Shown here: positions 42,651 through 51,070 of the stretch, in pieces
Layout of the letters: every line of letters starts with the position of its first letter
Numbering within the stretch: the first letter of the stretch is position 1
NCBI RefSeq assembly: GCF_021390595.1
Contig: NZ_JAJEJR010000002.1
Span: forward strand, 2,046,001 to 2,110,000
From: Paraburkholderia sp. HP33-1
GTDB lineage: Bacteria; Pseudomonadota; Gammaproteobacteria; Burkholderiales; Burkholderiaceae
Length of the DNA stretch: 64,000 nucleotides
Direction: 5' to 3'
Translations under genes and position numbers: made by a program
Notes under the pieces: model-generated
Told to the model about the DNA's origin: nothing
Database searches by the model: none
Seen by the model: only the letters and a program-made list of their open reading frames with translations

Positions 42651-44447
42651 TCAAGAAACGGCAGGCGCGCCCACAGGATGATTCGTTTGTTCTGCTGCGC
42701 CGCTCGTTTCCTTGATCACGCTATCGCACAGTGAAATCACTTTCGCCGAATTGGTAGCATTGAAGAGCGCGTGATCGATGTCATCAAAAATGGCTACGCG
42801 TATCGACGGAAAGCGCGACAGGCGCGCGCCGCGCCTTCCGAAATTCGCGGCAAGCAGATCCATGCTCGCGTCGTAAGCGCCATGCACGAGGACCGTCTTT
42901 ACGCCTTTTGCATCGAGCGCGCGCATCATCGGCAACGGTTGGGTCTCTTGCCCTCGTGGCGTATTGCTTAGCGCATCGAGTCGCAGTGCACTGACGACAA
43001 GCGAGCGGGCACGCGCTGCAAGATTGCCGACCACGAAGTGAACGATCTGAGTCAATTTCTTCTCGTCGCTCAGCACGGTCTTCCACTTGGCAGGATCGAG
43101 CATCGAGATCGCGTAGCCGGCCATCGAATTGTGAGCCGCTTCCCTGGGCGCGCCGGGCGCCTTTTCTTCCGGCTTATTGAAGGTCGGGATGTTGACTGCG
43201 ACGACGCCCTTGATCGTCGTTTCGATGATGCCCGCCCTCAACGCATGATATGCACCCGAACAGATGCCGAAAGAGAAAATTGTTTTATAAGCGTGGCGCG
43301 TGAGCCAGCGCGCGGCGGCGGCTGTGTCTTCCGTCGCGACTGAATCATAGATATGCGAGAAACGTCCGATCGGTTGCTTTGCAGTGATGTCCGGCGGACT
43401 ATCGCCACGCCCGTGCGCATCGAAGCGCAATGAAGCGATGCCGCCACGCGCCAGTTCCCGCGCGATGCGCACCGACAGGCGACTATCACCTACGTGCGCG
43501 CTCGCCGACGTGTTCGCGAGCAGATACGCCAGACCGTGCGTCGTGCCGGTGCGCGGTTCGCACAAGATGCCGAACAGCCCCGCTTCGCCGATGCATACCG
43601 GCCGCTCTATCGCCTCGGGCGTTTGAATGCAGAGATCGTCAGGCCAGTGCTTCTCCATACGTGATGGCACGGCCCTTTCGCGTCCGGCGGACATCCATTC
43701 GACCGCGTCGGCATAAGACTCTTCTGGCAAGATGGAAAATGCCGTCTCCTGGATAAAGCCCGCCAGGCCCTCGAACGGACGCGTCTCGGCTTGCACGCCG
43801 AGGGCCGCGAGCGCATCGCGGAGCGGCTCATTCGCGCCCGTTCGTGCCTGCATAAGGAGCGCGCGCCGCGCGGGGGCATCTTTCGCCTTGCTCAAGGTCG
43901 ATGGAAGGTCAACGGACTCGAGCGAGCGCTTGAACTCGTCGCTATAGACCTGCCCTAACACTCTGAACGGACTGTCTTGCTGGGCCGCGCGCAATGGCGG
44001 CGCAAGCTGCTCCAGCCAGGTCTTGCGTACCATCGAAAGCTCGCGCAAGTAGATGCGCCCGCTTGTCACCGGTTCGAGCAGCACGAGATCATCGACCGGC
44101 TTTTGCATAGCGGCACAAAGCGCAAATGCAGCGCCCACACGAAAACCGCATAGGCTCACATGCTCGACGCCAGTTTCGGCTTTCAGGACGTCGATAGCCG
44201 CATGTATGTCGCTCACGGCGCTTTCGAATTGATCCGGTTTGCCGTCGGCCCCTGCTGAATTCCCCGTGCCGGCATAATCGAAGCGCAATACCCAGATGCC
44301 CCGCGCCGACAATTCATCAGCCAGATAGCGCATCCCGTTGTACGTCCAGACGTACTCATGGCCGTACGTGTTGCAAAGAATCACCCCGCGCGCGCTCGAA
44401 CCAGTGTGCAACCAGCCGAAGCGGTCACCGAAAACGATGGGTTTCAT
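42651..44447 (-). CDS. Tandem alpha/beta hydrolase with altered nucleophiles
   Basis: The 598-residue protein consists of two alpha/beta-hydrolase domains. The first (residues 1-250) begins VILCNTYGHEYVWTYNGMRYLADEL and has the elbow G101-F-R103-V-G105, so Arg stands where Ser is expected. The second (about 280-590) has the elbow G-I-C396-S-G, so Cys is the possible nucleophile, with Asp/His candidates in HGAYD and DDIDHALF. It resembles hydrolases found in exosortase and polysaccharide loci. AGGAGG precedes the ATG. It lies between the glycosyltransferases and the carrier-protein operon. Confidence 0.72.
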   Translation of the reverse strand: MKPIVFGDRFGWLHTGSSARGVILCNTYGHEYVWTYNGMRYLADELSARGIWVLRFDYAGTGNSAGADGKPDQFESAVSDIHAAIDVLKAETGVEHVSLCGFRVGAAFALCAAMQKPVDDLVLLEPVTSGRIYLRELSMVRKTWLEQLAPPLRAAQQDSPFRVLGQVYSDEFKRSLESVDLPSTLSKAKDAPARRALLMQARTGANEPLRDALAALGVQAETRPFEGLAGFIQETAFSILPEESYADAVEWMSAGRERAVPSRMEKHWPDDLCIQTPEAIERPVCIGEAGLFGILCEPRTGTTHGLAYLLANTSASAHVGDSRLSVRIARELARGGIASLRFDAHGRGDSPPDITAKQPIGRFSHIYDSVATEDTAAAARWLTRHAYKTIFSFGICSGAYHALRAGIIETTIKGVVAVNIPTFNKPEEKAPGAPREAAHNSMAGYAISMLDPAKWKTVLSDEKKLTQIVHFVVGNLAARARSLVVSALRLDALSNTPRGQETQPLPMMRALDAKGVKTVLVHGAYDASMDLLAANFGRRGARLSRFPSIRVAIFDDIDHALFNATNSAKVISLCDSVIKETSGAAEQTNHPVGAPAVS

Positions 44448-44531
44448 GTTGGCCCTCCTTCTCTCTTTTGACGTTCAAGACACGCTCTTGACGTCATGTT
44501 CTTATCTTCTCTTTCTGACCCGAGGAAGGGA

Positions 44532-45788
44532 TCAGAGTTGGAACGGCTGGTGCTCAGGCATGCTCACGGTGCCAGGCTCCTCCGGCAATGCTTCCGGCAA
44601 GCTCAGAAGATTGCGCCAACGCGTTGTGAACGCGGTCACGCTGTGCTCGGTCTCGCACCAGGCGGCGAAGCGCTCGGCAGCTTGCAACGCGGCGTCCATG
44701 TGCGGCCACGGATTCGCGACGAAACGCTCGAACTCATCCGCATGCATCGCGAGTGCCGGTTCGTGAAAGCCAAGCCCTTCGAATGCGGTTTCGTTCCCAA
44801 CCGGCACGCATCCATGCGCGATGGCTTCCATTACCTTCGATTTAATGCCACCCGCAAGGAACGCCGGGCAAAGCGCGACGGAATTTTCCGTATAGACATC
44901 CGCTTGCGATGGCGCAAACCCAGCGAACCTCACATTTGGGACGGGATGGTACTGACGCACCATATGACCATAAATCACGAGCTCGACATCAGGTGTGACG
45001 CGCTGCCAAACGTCGCACAGATATTCAATCGAGAGCCGGTTTTGCATTTGCCTGTCTGAGCCGATAAACACGAAGCGCAGCGGATACACAGGCCGCATCA
45101 GATCGCGCACGGTTGATACCGGTGGTGCAATCACGTGCACCTTGCCATGTGCGCTCGCGTGGAGCGCGCGGCTGAGCGCGGCGGCATCGGTCCTCGACAC
45201 CAGCGTGATGGCATGCGCAGCCTCGACGGCTGCACGTTCCTGGCGCGCAAGACAGAACGCTTCGTATCGCAAAAGGGCATTACGTAGCATCCGCGTATTG
45301 ATGAGCTTCATCACTGAGGTGGGAACCGATTTCGCCAGATAGCCCGCGGACAGCGGCAGACTTGCGTGGCGCAATACCGTTGCACGGCGTGACATCAGAT
45401 CATCGAAGTCCACGATGACCGGCCGCGCTCCCATCAGCCGCCTAATGTGCGGCAGTTGATCGACGAGGCGAATCCCATCGATATATATGACATCCGGTGT
45501 AAAGGATCTGATCGCTTGATCAAGCGCACGCGCATGGGGCCGATGCGAAAACATCGCGATCTGCAACGCGCATGGCGACCCGGACAGGATGCCGCGCGCG
45601 AGCCGTGCCAATGCACCGAGCTTCGGCAGGACGCCGGGCGTCTCCAATACCGAGCACAGCTTCAGCTCGCGCAGTTCGATGTCACCCCCGATCGCTTCTC
45701 GAATGAAGCGGAGTGTACGCTCGCGTCCGTTGCTCGCCGTCGCTGGGATGTCCCTAGTCATCAGCATCAGCACGCGTCTTTTTTTCAT
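44532..45788 (-). CDS. Glycosyltransferase (GT-B, GT4-like)
   Basis: A 418-residue protein with an N-terminal Rossmann half (VLMLMTRDIPATASNGRERTLRFI) and a C-terminal half ending in GGIKSKVMEAIAHGCVPVGNETAFEGL, the donor-binding region of GT4-like enzymes. It lacks the usual E-x7-E spacing in clear form. The predicted role is adding a sugar to the exopolysaccharide repeat unit on the cytoplasmic face. GGGG precedes the ATG. Confidence 0.8.
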   Translation of the reverse strand: MKKRRVLMLMTRDIPATASNGRERTLRFIREAIGGDIELRELKLCSVLETPGVLPKLGALARLARGILSGSPCALQIAMFSHRPHARALDQAIRSFTPDVIYIDGIRLVDQLPHIRRLMGARPVIVDFDDLMSRRATVLRHASLPLSAGYLAKSVPTSVMKLINTRMLRNALLRYEAFCLARQERAAVEAAHAITLVSRTDAAALSRALHASAHGKVHVIAPPVSTVRDLMRPVYPLRFVFIGSDRQMQNRLSIEYLCDVWQRVTPDVELVIYGHMVRQYHPVPNVRFAGFAPSQADVYTENSVALCPAFLAGGIKSKVMEAIAHGCVPVGNETAFEGLGFHEPALAMHADEFERFVANPWPHMDAALQAAERFAAWCETEHSVTAFTTRWRNLLSLPEALPEEPGTVSMPEHQPFQL

Positions 45789-45830
45789 CTTTTACCCCGT
45801 CTCTGCGAAAGTGCCTCGTCTGGTCTCTGG

Positions 45831-47054
45831 TTAAAGTACTTCTGGCCGCGACCGGGCTCGCGTCCCGCGCTTGTTTGCTACGGATTTGATGACTCGTTCG
45901 AATTCGTCCACCTGCTCCCGCGGCATGAAGCGACCGCGCTCGGCATGACAGCGTCGTGCTACCGCGTCGTAGAATGCGCCGTCGTGCGCAAGCCTGGCGA
46001 TGAGTGCGCCCAACGCCGCAATGTCGCCGCGCGGCACGGTCAATTCCGGCAATTGGGCATAGACTTCCGGCAATCCGCCGGACGCAAATGCCACTGATGG
46101 TTTGAAGAATTCCCAAGACTCGATGCCGACGAGGCCAAACGGTTCGTCCCACATCGATGTGACGACGACAAGATCAACTAGCTCGTAGAACGCTTCGCGC
46201 CGCATGAAACCGTTATGTGTGACCTTCAGTTGTGGATAACGCCCAATCAGCGCGGGAATGCGTTGTTCGTTATCTTTGCCCGCAATATGCACTTCAAGAT
46301 TCGGCACATTTGCCGCGGCGACACTTGCAAAAAACTGTTCGATGCCTTTGGTGGTATCGGTTCTTCCGATGAAACCAACCTTGAACGGATTGCCTGGAAC
46401 GTGAGGCTTCACGTCCATGCCACGCATGAGAGGTGGCGCGTTATGAATCACGATCGGTTCGCTACGCTGAAAGAATCCCGCCGCACGATGCCGCTCATCT
46501 ACGAAGCTGCTCACGCTGACGGCACGGTCGACCATGCGCGATAGCCATGCTTTCGGACGAGCTATCGCTTTACACTGCCCGCAGGGCGTAACGCACGCCT
46601 GATCGTCGGCGAACATCGTCGAGCGCGGGCATAGCAGCCAGTAATCATGATTCACGTGAACGACAGACAAGCCGCGCAAGCGTGCGGCGACCCATAGCGC
46701 GGGTCCAATCCCTTTGAGCGTATGCGTGCAGAGCACGTCGGGGGCCAGCGTCTTCAGGCGCCGCCAGGTGAGCACGAACATCAGCGGATTGAAAACGTCG
46801 ACGATCCCGAACAGCATCTTGACGAAGTGGCCGCGTTTGCCGTGATGAAACTGGTTGTACACATTGAGGTTGGGAAGCACATGCACGTCGAGTCCGTCGC
46901 GCGTGGTCCGCTCGCCCTTGCGCGTGTTCGATAGCGTCAACACCGATACGTCGTATCCGCGCCTCTTCAATTCGACGGCGAGCCCATGAACCGTTATCTC
47001 TGCACCGCCGACAACGTTGGGCGGAAACCGGTTCGCGCAAAAGGTGATCTTCAT
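45831..47054 (-). CDS. Glycosyltransferase family 4
   Basis: The 407-residue GT-B protein begins MKITFCANRFPPNVVGGAEITVHGLAVELKRRGYDV, the GGAE-type GT4 N-terminus. Its C-terminal donor site contains VGFIGRTDTTKGIEQF and EPFGLVGIESW. The ATG at 47054 overlaps the flippase stop by 4 bp, which decides it against upstream in-frame starts within the flippase gene. The predicted role is repeat-unit assembly. Confidence 0.88.
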   Translation of the reverse strand: MKITFCANRFPPNVVGGAEITVHGLAVELKRRGYDVSVLTLSNTRKGERTTRDGLDVHVLPNLNVYNQFHHGKRGHFVKMLFGIVDVFNPLMFVLTWRRLKTLAPDVLCTHTLKGIGPALWVAARLRGLSVVHVNHDYWLLCPRSTMFADDQACVTPCGQCKAIARPKAWLSRMVDRAVSVSSFVDERHRAAGFFQRSEPIVIHNAPPLMRGMDVKPHVPGNPFKVGFIGRTDTTKGIEQFFASVAAANVPNLEVHIAGKDNEQRIPALIGRYPQLKVTHNGFMRREAFYELVDLVVVTSMWDEPFGLVGIESWEFFKPSVAFASGGLPEVYAQLPELTVPRGDIAALGALIARLAHDGAFYDAVARRCHAERGRFMPREQVDEFERVIKSVANKRGTRARSRPEVL

Positions 47055-48289
47055 GCCCGGTCCTTGTGATGAAGCGAAAAGCCGAAGGTCACCGCCCAAA
47101 ACAGCACGACCGATACTGCCGTGCCGGTTGCGGGCGAATACATCATGAATGAGTGCGGCATCAAAAAAGGCGCGGCAGCGATCGAGGCGACAGTCACGCC
47201 TTGCTTGACCATGATGAGCCGATATCGCCGCGCGGCGACGAGCCAGGTGCTCAGCCCGGCGTCGGCGAATGTGGCGACCGCGCACAGCGTCGCGTAAATC
47301 ATCACGGAAACCCCGGCCTCAAATTTCGGACCGTAGATGACGTCGAACACACGCTCGCCCACGAAGATGCAGGCAACCCACCCGACCACGCCGACCAGGG
47401 CGAGATAAAGTGCAAGCCTGACCGCGCGCGAGCGCAGTTGTTCCTCGTTGCGCCCGACGTAGACCATGCTCGGAGCGAGCGCAAGCGCGAGCGTCGTGCC
47501 CGCGGAATTCCATTGCTCAACGAGCGATGCAGCCGCCGCATAGATGCCGAGATCAGCCTTTGACATCAACACGCCGAGCAACAACCGATCCATGCGCAAC
47601 ACGATGACACCCGCCGCGATTGCCGGCCAGATCTTCAGGCCGCGCAACACAAGCGTGCGCGTGATGATTGAATCCCGGGGCTTAGACCGTGGACTGCTGA
47701 AGGCCATCGAACGATAACGGCTAAAGGGCGCCACCGCCGCAACACATGCTTCGAGCGGCCATGCGAAGGACGCGAAAATCGCACCCATCGACGCATGAGC
47801 GGCACCCAGCAACCAGAGCACACGCACGCCGCTCGCATAGGCTTTCGCGCGCGTAATGACCCACGGTTTAGTCTCCGCATAGGCCATCAGCGAACCTAGC
47901 GCAAGTGGCTCACCCGTTAGTACGAGCGCAGCTATCAGCGTAAGCGCGGTCGCGCTCGACACGGGCATGGCAATCGCCACGATGCCCATGAATACAATCA
48001 TGACCGCGAGCGAGAGGATCAGACGCAAGCGGAACGTGTGATAGAAGATCAGGTGCCGCAAGCGTCGATGCTTGCCAAGAATCGGCGCGACAACGGGCGA
48101 GCCAAAGATCAAGGCGATGCTGCCGACCACATAGACAAGCGACAATGCAAATTGCAGTTCGCCAAAGAGGCGCACCCCATAAAGACCCGCGAACAGATGA
48201 TTGCTCGCCACAGCCGCAAGCGCGCCGACGATCTTTTCGGTGACAACACCCGTGAACGAAGAAAGCAGGAGTTGCAGGAAGGAGTTCAC
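47051..48289 (-). CDS. Wzx-type polysaccharide flippase
   Basis: The 412-residue protein has about twelve hydrophobic helices. It opens FLQLLLSSFTGVVTEKIVGALAAVASNHLFAGLYG and has the MOP-superfamily segment IVLRMDRLLLGVLMSKADLGIYAAA mid-protein (read here as GVIVLRMDRLL). Such proteins flip lipid-linked repeat units across the inner membrane. It sits between polymerase-like and glycosyltransferase genes as in Wzx/Wzy clusters. Confidence 0.8.
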   Translation of the reverse strand: MNSFLQLLLSSFTGVVTEKIVGALAAVASNHLFAGLYGVRLFGELQFALSLVYVVGSIALIFGSPVVAPILGKHRRLRHLIFYHTFRLRLILSLAVMIVFMGIVAIAMPVSSATALTLIAALVLTGEPLALGSLMAYAETKPWVITRAKAYASGVRVLWLLGAAHASMGAIFASFAWPLEACVAAVAPFSRYRSMAFSSPRSKPRDSIITRTLVLRGLKIWPAIAAGVIVLRMDRLLLGVLMSKADLGIYAAAASLVEQWNSAGTTLALALAPSMVYVGRNEEQLRSRAVRLALYLALVGVVGWVACIFVGERVFDVIYGPKFEAGVSVMIYATLCAVATFADAGLSTWLVAARRYRLIMVKQGVTVASIAAAPFLMPHSFMMYSPATGTAVSVVLFWAVTFGFSLHHKDRA

Positions 48290-48292
48290 GCT

Positions 48293-49741
48293 TCAGCCCA
48301 ACGTGCGTTGTTGATGGGCGCTGCGCGTACCGCGTGCGTCGACACAGTACCACCATGCAAAAGCGAGTGCCGCGTATGCGAGCGTACGAATGCCGAAGAC
48401 ATTCCAGTATTCGCCTTGCTGTAAGCCGAACCCGGCGTATGACACGACCTTCGTCGTCAGCCATAGGAGAACGATGCCGCCGCGCATCGCAACCAGCATC
48501 TGCAATGCGACAAGCGCGCCGTAGACGATCCCCGTCATCGCGATGAACACGGTCGCGCCTGCAAAGCCGAACCAATAGACTGGAACGGCCATCTGTCCCA
48601 TCGTGAAGGTTACGTCATCGTGAATGTAGGCGTGCAAAATCTCGGGTGTGCCATATGCCAGCATGACTTCGCGCAATCCACTTATGACGCCGTCATCGAA
48701 AAATGTCGGGGCCTTGAACGATGAAAGCGAAGCCAACACCCGCCCGAACGCAGCGGCACCGCCCTGAGGTGCGCCAAAGAGCGTCGCGTCGCCATCGACG
48801 ACATACCAGACCTGGCCTTGCAACAATACGCGCGACAGCATTGTGTCGGACAGGTCGAGGCCTTGTCCTTTGTAGGCATAGAACACTGAAACACTGCCGA
48901 GCAAAAGCGCCAGGACTGCACCCAAACCGAGGTAGCGCTTGACGGGCTTGCCATTGATCGCAAGGATTGCGATAAAGGTCGAGAGCATCGAAAGGCTCAA
49001 GCCGAGCACCGACATGAATTGCTCGCCATGCAGAACTTCAAGGACGACGTCGGCCGCACTCATAGAAATCGCGACCCAGCGCACCCAGCGCCTCTGCGCT
49101 GTCCAAAGTGTTCCCAGCAGCACGGCCACGAAGAATTGATTGTTGAGGAAGAGATTGAAGATCGGACCCGCGCCTTCACTGTCGTTGCGCAACGCAAACC
49201 GGTTCACGCCTTTGAGCAGCGCAAAACCCCCGGTCACCCCGGCAATGGCTCCCGCCGCCAATACTGCGGCCGCCAACGCAAGACCGAGAACCAGACTCGG
49301 GTTATCGATGGTCACGCGCGGTACGATGCGCCCGCGTATGCGACGACGTTCTGGTAACACGCGCTGGAAGCCTGCGAGCGCGCATACCGTGAAAGCGACG
49401 TAAAACCAGACCAGGCGGCTGAATGCGCCATTCGCTTCGCCGTGCACGGCGGTTTCCGTCAAATAGCCGCCCGCTTCAATACCGACTCCGCCGAGAAAGA
49501 CCGTCAGGCTGATGGAGAGGAGATAGAGCATCGATACAGAGAACACCGGACGCCACCAAACGAGCGCCAGCACGCCGGCACATGCGAGTGCAAACGTGGT
49601 GGCCGCGCTGATGCTCGCGAGCCCGAGCGCGGGCAGCGCTGCATTGGTAGCAAGCGCGAGCAGCATCAACGCGGCGACGATCAACCCGGATGCATTATTC
49701 GGCGATACCTCATTGGCCGGCATGGACGAGCGCACGAGCAT
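48293..49741 (-). CDS. Wzy-like polysaccharide polymerase (multi-pass membrane protein)
   Basis: The 482-residue protein has about twelve hydrophobic segments and a long periplasmic loop in the second half (YAYKGQGLDLSDTML to FFDDGVISGLREVMLAYGTPE). This topology, the low sequence conservation and the location next to a flippase suggest the O-antigen/EPS polymerase. The ATG at 49741 begins one base after the TGA of the upstream glycosyltransferase (TGACATG); an in-frame ATG at 49723 is also possible. Confidence 0.65.
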   Translation of the reverse strand: MLVRSSMPANEVSPNNASGLIVAALMLLALATNAALPALGLASISAATTFALACAGVLALVWWRPVFSVSMLYLLSISLTVFLGGVGIEAGGYLTETAVHGEANGAFSRLVWFYVAFTVCALAGFQRVLPERRRIRGRIVPRVTIDNPSLVLGLALAAAVLAAGAIAGVTGGFALLKGVNRFALRNDSEGAGPIFNLFLNNQFFVAVLLGTLWTAQRRWVRWVAISMSAADVVLEVLHGEQFMSVLGLSLSMLSTFIAILAINGKPVKRYLGLGAVLALLLGSVSVFYAYKGQGLDLSDTMLSRVLLQGQVWYVVDGDATLFGAPQGGAAAFGRVLASLSSFKAPTFFDDGVISGLREVMLAYGTPEILHAYIHDDVTFTMGQMAVPVYWFGFAGATVFIAMTGIVYGALVALQMLVAMRGGIVLLWLTTKVVSYAGFGLQQGEYWNVFGIRTLAYAALAFAWWYCVDARGTRSAHQQRTLG

Positions 49742-49742
49742 G

Positions 49743-50945
49743 TCAGACCTTTGCACGAGGTGCGATGCGTTCGAGCGCGCGATGAAGATCGCGGCTGACA
49801 GATTCGCTGGAGAAACGCTGCGCATTCTTCCGGCCGCGAATGGCGAAGTCATCACGCAAGCATGAGCCGTCTGCGACCCGCGCGATCGCATCGCGCCATA
49901 ACTCAACTCGCGTCGGGTCCTGCACGGCGATAAACGTATCCTTCATCGTGAAGCGATACACCGGCAGATCGGAAGCAATCACTGGCAGCCCGGTAAGCTG
50001 TGCTTCGATCACCGTCCGTCCAAAGCCTTCATGCAGCGTCGGCGATACATACGCATCGGCCGCTTGATAGCAGCAGGCCAGATCCACCTCGCTGACGCTC
50101 TCGACGAAATGCGCGTGGATACCCGCATCCCGCGCAATCTGCTCGCATTGCTTGCGGTTCGCAGCGTTCTGCGCTCTTCCCACGCGCAGCATGACGACGT
50201 CCTTCCTACCGAGCTCGGCCAAAGCTCGAAACACGGTGACATTGTTCTTGCGCGTCTCGTCCGTGCCCACGTTGAGTAGTACGATCGCATCGCCGAGGCT
50301 AAGACCAAGCCGTTCCTGCAATGCGATGCGCGCGCGATGGCGCGCTGCCCTATCGGTCGGCGGAATGCTTGCGTCGAACGCGTTCGGCACCAGTTCTATG
50401 GATTCCGGTCTTACGCGCAGTTCGGATATTGCATCCCGAATCGTGACGTCCGTGGTCGAGATAACGAGATCGGCGTGCGGAATCAGATACTGCAATATCC
50501 TCATGTAACGCGCCTTGAGCGTTTCCACGAAACCCCGTGTGTGGTCGCGGGAAACGACGTGGTGCATCACGATGCATACGCGTCCGCCGGCAAGCTTGAC
50601 GAACGGGATCATGAACGCCATGTCTTCCTGATACAACACGATGACATCCACCCTGCGCGCAACTCGCATCGCGCGAAGCGGATAGAGCACGAAATGGGTC
50701 CAGTACCGCTTGAACGAACGAGGAGGCGCAGGAATGTCCACTGCCTGCGCCGAAAAATCGTCGAACTGCTTCATCATGTCGAGGCAGGCGAGGCTGTAAC
50801 GCATTACGCCATTCCAGCTCGCCGGCCTCGGGCCGAGAAACCATACGACTTTCGCGTGCGTGTTCGCTGTGTTCAATGTACTTGCCGTGGCGCAGCCCGC
50901 GCCACGCGTCGCCCCATCGAGCAACGACTCACTGATTCGGCTCAT
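49743..50945 (-). CDS. Glycosyltransferase family 4
   Basis: A 400-residue GT-B enzyme with FLGPRPASWNGVMRYSLACLDM near the N-terminus. Its donor site contains LLNVGTDETRKNNVTVFRALAEL and SPTLHEGFGRTVIEAQLTGLPVIASD, the canonical GT4 E-x7-E motif (E of HEGFG and of VIEAQ). The preferred start is ATG 50945; ATG 50972 and 51044 are in frame. The N-terminus before residue 30 is not conserved-looking. Confidence 0.85.
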   Translation of the reverse strand: MSRISESLLDGATRGAGCATASTLNTANTHAKVVWFLGPRPASWNGVMRYSLACLDMMKQFDDFSAQAVDIPAPPRSFKRYWTHFVLYPLRAMRVARRVDVIVLYQEDMAFMIPFVKLAGGRVCIVMHHVVSRDHTRGFVETLKARYMRILQYLIPHADLVISTTDVTIRDAISELRVRPESIELVPNAFDASIPPTDRAARHRARIALQERLGLSLGDAIVLLNVGTDETRKNNVTVFRALAELGRKDVVMLRVGRAQNAANRKQCEQIARDAGIHAHFVESVSEVDLACCYQAADAYVSPTLHEGFGRTVIEAQLTGLPVIASDLPVYRFTMKDTFIAVQDPTRVELWRDAIARVADGSCLRDDFAIRGRKNAQRFSSESVSRDLHRALERIAPRAKV

Positions 50946-51070
50946 CCCGCTTTTCCTTCGCTGAGGTTGCATGCGCCAGTTCTTGGTGGTGTTCGCGGCG
51001 ACCCTGGCACCGAATCCATATGGCTGAGTGCGTCGTTCAACCACACCCGAAACGTTTAGCGACGCCCCTT

